Below, one piece after another: positions 50,179 to 54,307 of a DNA stretch of 54,307 nt. This DNA comes from Nanobdellota archaeon (GTDB lineage: Archaea > Nanobdellota > Nanobdellia > Parvarchaeales > Parvarchaeaceae), in the NCBI GenBank assembly GCA_021799085.1, contig JAJZBD010000007.1:1-54307 (forward strand). The letters run 5' to 3'. A program made the position numbers and the translations under genes. The notes under the pieces are model-generated. The model was not told the DNA's origin, ran no database searches, and worked only from the letters and a program-made list of their open reading frames with translations. The first letter of the stretch is position 1. Each line of letters starts with the position of its first letter.

Positions 50179-51281
50179 CAGACAAAATAAGGGTCTTACT
50201 TGTATCAGTAAGTTTTGCGCCGAAAAGCGGCTTAGGCATAATAGAACATGGGATACTTCTCTATAAAGGTTTAAAAAAATATGCTAAAGGCGTAGATGCA
50301 AGAGCTTACAGTCTGTCAAATAAGCGGCTATTTGATATGGTCAACAAAACGAACAGAAAATTTACTTTGGATGAAGACCTGGCAGACGGTTGGATAAAGG
50401 AGAAACCGGATATAATTCATTATATGTCACCAGGCATATTCGTCTCCAGCTTATTTCTTAAACCAGTCTTAAACATTAAATCAAAACAAGTAGTGTCAAT
50501 CCATGATCTAGATATGTTCAAGAAAATACCAAAGATAGGAATAGATAACTATGTAAATAAGGCTCCCGCAAAAGGTTACATGTACCTGCCAGTAAAGGCA
50601 ATGAATAGATTCGCACACGTAATGGAAAAACGAGGGATGCTCCTTGCCATCAAAAAAGCCGATCACATTTTATGCGTTAGTGAAAACACGCGTAGGGATC
50701 TTATAAATCTAGGTGTAGAACCTTCTAGGATCTCTGTTATATACAACATAGTCGGAAATAACTTTAAGAGACTTGAAAAGCCTAGGAAAAAAGACAAGAT
50801 AATAATTGGCCACCTGAGCAGTTATGCATACAATAAAAACGCGGAAACGCTGATAAAAGCATTCAAAAAGGTAAAATCTGACAGATTCGAACTACACTTG
50901 TACGGTGCTAAACTGCCGTTTGATATCTCCGATGACAAAAGAATAAAGTACTTTGGCCATGCCACTGACACAGTCAAGATGTATAATTCATTTGATGTAT
51001 TCGTTTTCCCTTCTCTTTGGGAGGGGTTTGGGATGCCGATAATGGAAGCTAAACGCTGCAAAATACCGGTGATAACCTACAGAAAGGGGGAATTGCCAGA
51101 TATAGTGAAAAGGAATACGCTGCAATTCAAAAATGAAAAAGACCTTACTAGTATACTGGAGAATACAAAATGGAAAAAAGTGGATGTTAACAAAGCATAC
51201 AAAGACACTAAAGAATGCGAAGAGGAAGTTATCATAAAAGAGCTAGAAAAAATGTACAGAAAGGTACTGGGGGGAGAATAA
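50175..51281 (+). CDS. Family 4 glycosyltransferase
   Basis: GT-B glycosyltransferase of 368 residues, paralogous to the one at 12364-13482. N-terminal LVSVSFAPKSGLGIIEHGILL, then QVVSIHDLDMFKK, HILCVSENTRRDL, IIIGHLSSYAYNKNAETL, LHLYGAKLPFDI and the GT4 signature VFPSLWEGFGMPIMEAKRC. Coupled to the flippase-like gene (4-base overlap) and to the GH1 gene (TAATG). It probably adds a sugar to a lipid-linked glycan. Confidence 0.9.
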   Translation: MTDKIRVLLVSVSFAPKSGLGIIEHGILLYKGLKKYAKGVDARAYSLSNKRLFDMVNKTNRKFTLDEDLADGWIKEKPDIIHYMSPGIFVSSLFLKPVLNIKSKQVVSIHDLDMFKKIPKIGIDNYVNKAPAKGYMYLPVKAMNRFAHVMEKRGMLLAIKKADHILCVSENTRRDLINLGVEPSRISVIYNIVGNNFKRLEKPRKKDKIIIGHLSSYAYNKNAETLIKAFKKVKSDRFELHLYGAKLPFDISDDKRIKYFGHATDTVKMYNSFDVFVFPSLWEGFGMPIMEAKRCKIPVITYRKGELPDIVKRNTLQFKNEKDLTSILENTKWKKVDVNKAYKDTKECEEEVIIKELEKMYRKVLGGE

Positions 51282-52405
51282 TGCTAATAGGCACCTCAAG
51301 TTCTGCACACCAAGTAGAAGGAAACGATAAAAACACAGATTGGTGGCATTTTGAGATGAACGGCAGGCTTCCATACAAATCTGGAAGCGGATGTATGGAA
51401 TACAAGTATTTCAAAAAAGATATAGAGATAATGAAACGCCTGCATTTAAACGCTTACAGGTTTGAGATAAACTTTTCTAGGATAATGCCCTCGCCAGGCA
51501 TAATAAATCTTGCTGCGATAAAACATTACAAATCACTTATAAAAGAATTAAAGAACTCCGGGATAGAGCCGATACCTACGCTTTGGCACTATACTCTACC
51601 GCTTTGGTTTTATAACATACATGGATTTGAAAGAAGGGAGAACTTTACCTATTTCATAAAGTATGTTGATTCATTGCTAAAAAACGATTTGGACGTTAAG
51701 TATGTGCTAACAATAAATGAGCCTGTGATATATGCTTCGAAGGCCTATCTTTCTAGAGAATATCCTCCTTTCAGAGAGTCTTATCCCATGTTTAACAGAG
51801 TATTGAACAACATACTCTTGCTGCACAACCAAGTGTACGACATTTTGAAAGCCAACGGTTACACGGTGTCATTTGCTAACAATTTCATGGAATTTAAAAG
51901 CGACGCCATATTTTACCCTGTTGCAAAATTCCTTGATTACCTGTTCAATCAACGGCCTTTGCTTCAAACAAGATTCGATTTCATAGGCATAAACTACTAC
52001 AAAACGATCGATGCAATGCGGTTTTTGGCATCCAAGATAAACAAAAGCCGGAAAAAGATCTGGTTTGTGGACCCGAAAGGAATAGCTAAGATCGCCGAGA
52101 GAGAATACAAACTTTTCAAAAAACCTATTATGGTAACAGAAAACGGTGTTGATACATTGGATGACAAATACAGAATAAAATTTATCAATGAACATTTTTC
52201 GGAGCTTTTGTCTGCAAAAAGAAATGGCGTGCCTATTATGGGTTATTTACATTGGTCTTTTCTGGACAATTTCGAATGGAACTTTGGGTACAACAGGAAC
52301 TTTGGGATAGTTGGTTTTGACAATTCAACGAAAAGAAGGATAATAAAGCCGAGCGCATTTGCATTGAGAGATATAGCATTAAAGTACGGGAAAAAACGTT
52401 ATTAA
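51281..52405 (+). CDS. Glycoside hydrolase family 1 protein
   Basis: A 374-residue TIM-barrel beta-glycosidase-type protein, shorter than the usual 440-490 of GH1. N-terminal GTSSSAHQVEG, the acid/base Glu147 in TINEPVIYA and the nucleophile Glu287 in MVTENGVD are both present, as is YLHWSFLDNFEW, so it should be catalytic. The start ATG 51281 follows a strong GGGGGAG and overlaps the GT4 stop by one base; longer in-frame starts would run inside the GT4 gene. There is no signal peptide, so it acts in the cytoplasm. Being locked in a glycosyltransferase operon suggests trimming or transglycosylation of a glycan rather than food breakdown. Confidence 0.92.
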   Translation: MLIGTSSSAHQVEGNDKNTDWWHFEMNGRLPYKSGSGCMEYKYFKKDIEIMKRLHLNAYRFEINFSRIMPSPGIINLAAIKHYKSLIKELKNSGIEPIPTLWHYTLPLWFYNIHGFERRENFTYFIKYVDSLLKNDLDVKYVLTINEPVIYASKAYLSREYPPFRESYPMFNRVLNNILLLHNQVYDILKANGYTVSFANNFMEFKSDAIFYPVAKFLDYLFNQRPLLQTRFDFIGINYYKTIDAMRFLASKINKSRKKIWFVDPKGIAKIAEREYKLFKKPIMVTENGVDTLDDKYRIKFINEHFSELLSAKRNGVPIMGYLHWSFLDNFEWNFGYNRNFGIVGFDNSTKRRIIKPSAFALRDIALKYGKKRY

Positions 52406-53148
52406 GTCTTGCCTTTGTTTTTCCGCCTTATAGACTTAAATTTAAACTTGAATCTTTTTGTAAAAAGAGCAGAAACTGAGGCGAAAAAGTAGATCAAACC
52501 GGTCTTTATTGTTCCCTCTTTGGAATGCCTTCTATACGACATCCTAGTGTGGTCTTTAATCATTTTAAATTTGCCCTGTCTTCTAAGCCTTGAAAAAAAC
52601 TCCTTATCTTCTGCAACGTCTATTTCTTCATTAAAAAGGCCGGACCGTTTTACTGCATCTAATCTGCAGAAATCGCAGCCATATGCTGCAGGCACCCACG
52701 TAAAAAAGCTTATTCTTTTGTAGAGATAGATTAGTTCGTTTAGAAACTTGAATTTTATTATGTCCCGCTTTTTAAGGTCTTTTAAACTTAATTTAGGCCT
52801 TGGTTCTATGCATACAACCTTTCGATTTTTTGGGTTGTCTAGGTATTTCACAACCGATTCGAAAAGGCCCTTTTGTAGTATATAATCAGCGTCTATCAGC
52901 GCAATTATTTCCCCCCTAGCCTTCTTAATTCCGGCATTTCTTGCTGCTGACACATTCGTCTTTGGTAGTTTTATTACTTTTACACCGAATTTTCTGAGTA
53001 TTTGGGGGGTTTTATCAGTAGATGAATCCGCCGCTATTATCTCGTAATTTTTGTAGGTCTGCTGTTTTATTGACTTAATGAGATCTGGCACATAGCTTTC
53101 CTCATTGTAAACAGGTATGATTACAGAGATCTTTGGCCGTTCTTTCAT
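52402..53148 (-). CDS. Family 2 glycosyltransferase
   Basis: A 248-residue GT-A enzyme: KISVIIPVYNEESYVPDLIKS at the N-terminus, EIIAADSSTDKT, NVSAARNAGIKKARGEIIALIDADY with the DxD motif (about residue 88-90), and EDKEFFSRLRRQGK with the catalytic ED. The basic C-terminal tail (KRFKFKFKSIRRKNKGK) may sit on the membrane. It is convergent with the GH1 gene with a 4-base overlap of the stops. Confidence 0.9.
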   Translation of the reverse strand: MKERPKISVIIPVYNEESYVPDLIKSIKQQTYKNYEIIAADSSTDKTPQILRKFGVKVIKLPKTNVSAARNAGIKKARGEIIALIDADYILQKGLFESVVKYLDNPKNRKVVCIEPRPKLSLKDLKKRDIIKFKFLNELIYLYKRISFFTWVPAAYGCDFCRLDAVKRSGLFNEEIDVAEDKEFFSRLRRQGKFKMIKDHTRMSYRRHSKEGTIKTGLIYFFASVSALFTKRFKFKFKSIRRKNKGKT

Positions 53149-53270
53149 ATTATAAACATTTTTAATAAACTACTTATTTAAAAACTATTTATTTCGATGA
53201 AAGAATCTCTACCCAGTAGCAATAAAAATACAAAATAACCTATTTATCGGCTAAAATCCAATAAAGATTT

Positions 53271-53279
53271 GAGGTGGTG
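53271..53279 (+). promoter_or_regulatory. Shine-Dalgarno of the DUF1059 gene
   Basis: GAGGTGGTG lies 2 bases before ATG 53282, with GAGGTG 5 bases away. It is a clear ribosome-binding site, unusual here for a gene that appears to stand alone. Confidence 0.5.
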
Positions 53280-53281
53280 TT

Positions 53282-53470
53282 ATGTCATACACATTCGAAT
53301 GTAAAGACATAGGGATGGACTGTGGCTTTAAGACCAAGGCAAAAACAAAGGAAGAACTCATGCCATTGATAGCAAAGCATGCTAAAGAGAAACATGGTAT
53401 GGACCCAATTCCTCCTGATGTTATGCAAAAGGTAGAAGCCGCAATAAAGGAGAAGAAAGGGTTCTTCTAA
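53282..53470 (+). CDS. DUF1059 family small protein
   Basis: A 62-residue protein matching the archaeal/bacterial DUF1059 family: TFECKDIGMDCGFKTKAKTKEEL, with two cysteines, and IAKHAKEKHGM with two histidines, a possible metal site. Function is unknown in the family. Its own Shine-Dalgarno supports expression. Confidence 0.85.
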   Translation: MSYTFECKDIGMDCGFKTKAKTKEELMPLIAKHAKEKHGMDPIPPDVMQKVEAAIKEKKGFF

Positions 53471-53489
53471 ATACCTTATACTTTTTATT

Positions 53490-53966
53490 TTATTCTTTAA
53501 TACAATTTTCCAAAACTTCTTTTGTGAACTCTTCCCTATTTTTAAATGGGGGGTAAGAAGCAATGTATTTCATCCAAGGATGGTGCATTAGCTTACTGTC
53601 TTCTATTATTATGTAAGTAGGCTTGGACAAATGAACCGAATTATAAAAAAGCTCCATTGCCGTGCCTATGCTGTTTTCAGTAAGAATTGCAAGAACGCCA
53701 TCGCACCTGTCTATAGCCCTTAAATCCTCTTCCACTATAAACTTGTAATCAAGGTTCTGCGTGTAAATCTTGCCTTCCTTTAATTCTGTTGAGTCCTTCC
53801 TGTAATTATCAAAAAATGGGTTAAGAAGAGTTATATTATATTTTTTCTCTACCCAAATCTCCCATTCTCTTATCTCATCACGGGCCACGGTTGGATGTGC
53901 TAAGTAGAATGTCTTATTGCTCTTAAAATCAGATATTATCTCATCAAGATTCCTGTAAACCACCAT
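53490..53966 (-). CDS. Nucleoside 2-deoxyribosyltransferase-like protein
   Basis: A 158-residue protein of the Rossmann-like nucleoside 2-deoxyribosyltransferase superfamily. It has the early FYLAHPTVARDE strand, a DLRAIDRCDGVLAIL segment and GTAMELFYNSVHLSKPTYII, in which the Glu of GTAMEL corresponds to the catalytic Glu. Members exchange bases between deoxynucleosides or hydrolyse (deoxy)nucleoside monophosphates; some work as sensors in defence and stress. With deoC in the same genome a role in deoxynucleoside salvage is plausible. Confidence 0.8.
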   Translation of the reverse strand: MVVYRNLDEIISDFKSNKTFYLAHPTVARDEIREWEIWVEKKYNITLLNPFFDNYRKDSTELKEGKIYTQNLDYKFIVEEDLRAIDRCDGVLAILTENSIGTAMELFYNSVHLSKPTYIIIEDSKLMHHPWMKYIASYPPFKNREEFTKEVLENCIKE

Positions 53967-54017
53967 TTTATTGATAGTGTAACTGTGTAATAAATACTTT
54001 AATCAATAAAACAAAGG

Positions 54018-54307
54018 TCATTCCTTTATTCCTAGGTACCGATCCCTTCCCATTATGGCTTCTTTTAGCAGAATTGGCTGGAAACCAGCCTCCTTTAATA
54101 ACTGTAAGAACTCCTTCCTTTCCGTAAGTCTTAGCTCGCTTTTATCTGGGACATACATAACCCCTTTGTTCTTTTCCGCTATGAGGTAATGTTCATCCAA
54201 AATTGACAGTTCTCCCTTTATGGCAGAGTAACCAACTCTGGCTATTTTAACGGCATCCCCATCATAGCTGTGAAGATGTACTGAGCCAACTCTCCAATGC
54301 TCCTTGT
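54018..54307 (-). CDS. Partial CDS, C-terminal part, unknown
   Basis: An uninterrupted frame enters from the right edge and ends at TAA 54018, giving about 96 residues: HWRVGSVHLHSYDGDAVKIAR...LSILDEHYLIAE...ending MGRDRYLGIKE. A TTG at 54200 is in frame, but coding sequence clearly continues upstream of it to the edge. Alpha/beta composition with the helix ERKEFLQLLKEAGFQPILLKE. The fragment is too short to name. Confidence 0.6.
   Translation of the reverse strand, partial: KEHWRVGSVHLHSYDGDAVKIARVGYSAIKGELSILDEHYLIAEKNKGVMYVPDKSELRLTERKEFLQLLKEAGFQPILLKEAIMGRDRYLGIKE

Noticed and set aside
51215..51280. Longer start for the GH1 gene inside the GT4 gene
   Set aside because: The extension is antithetic to GH1 N-termini; the ATG at 51281 has a strong ribosome-binding site and forms a TAATG junction.
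1..54307. CRISPR arrays, rRNA genes, insertion sequences, integrases or replication origin
   Set aside because: I saw no regularly spaced short repeats, no rRNA-like conserved blocks, no transposase or integrase frames and no Orc1/Cdc6 gene with origin boxes.

Overview
This window is AT-rich archaeal chromosomal DNA. The evidence is an archaeal Spt5/NusG followed by ribosomal protein uL11, an S26e-like zinc-ribbon protein, archaeal-type pilus ATPase and membrane platform genes, two prepilins with the archaeal class III leader (QSALEYMMTYGW), TrmB- and Lrp-type regulators, an intron-containing tRNA-Cys, and TATA boxes placed 25-30 bases before start codons, which is the pattern of leaderless transcripts. 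Inside operons, genes overlap by 1-4 bases or carry a strong Shine-Dalgarno. Compact genes, many unrecognised small membrane proteins and bacterial-type enzymes (dPGM, DeoC, MsrA, a 590-residue AspRS) suggest a small-genome DPANN archaeon, possibly of the ARMAN type (Micrarchaeota/Parvarchaeota). That placement is inference. Cytochrome bd genes indicate that it can use oxygen.

Layout. 1-3141 is a surface-glycan region: a partial glycosyltransferase, gmd, a GT2 gene, then broken 3' ends of gmd and of an fkbM methyltransferase. 3157-4294 encodes two membrane proteins. 4375-6052 holds an AbiE toxin-antitoxin pair next to a broken copy of the cysS 3' end; intact cysS follows. 7643-12192 has two membrane proteins, deoC, a large coiled-coil surface protein and tRNA-Cys. 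12364-18980 has a GT4, csaA, dedA, rpl11, spt5, unknown genes, tRNA-Lys, a TrmB regulator and msrA. 19078-26031 is a pilus region: ATPase, two platform proteins, tRNA-Val, two prepilins fused to large C-terminal domains and a predicted metallopeptidase. 26092-34115 runs leftward: TauE/SafE permease, gpmA, Lrp regulator, surface protein, S26e, cydB, cydA, metallo-hydrolase, MFS transporter. 34248-44092 runs mostly rightward and holds two operons of unrecognised proteins, an archaeal-type aspS (leftward), an AlaX-like editing protein, a uracil-DNA glycosylase and a phosphodiesterase-fold enzyme. 44148-48808 is a leftward gatC-gatA-gatB-aspS operon. 49225-53148 is a second glycan cluster: flippase-like protein, GT4, a GH1 glycosidase and GT2. 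The window ends with a DUF1059 protein, a nucleoside deoxyribosyltransferase-like protein and a partial gene.

Main observations. (1) gmd and cysS show the same architecture: intact gene, unrelated cargo, then a same-orientation copy of the host gene's 3' end. This is the product expected when circular DNA carrying a 3' gene fragment plus cargo integrates by one crossover. (2) Two aspartyl-tRNA synthetases are present, and the bacterial-type one sits in an operon with the whole GatCAB amidotransferase, so the operon encodes a complete Asp-tRNA(Asn) to Asn-tRNA(Asn) route. (3) Two prepilins share leader, promoter and membrane helix but carry unrelated C-terminal domains (LamG-like and beta-propeller-like). 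(4) Tight operons of unrecognised conserved-looking proteins lie at 34248-36915 and 39874-42537.
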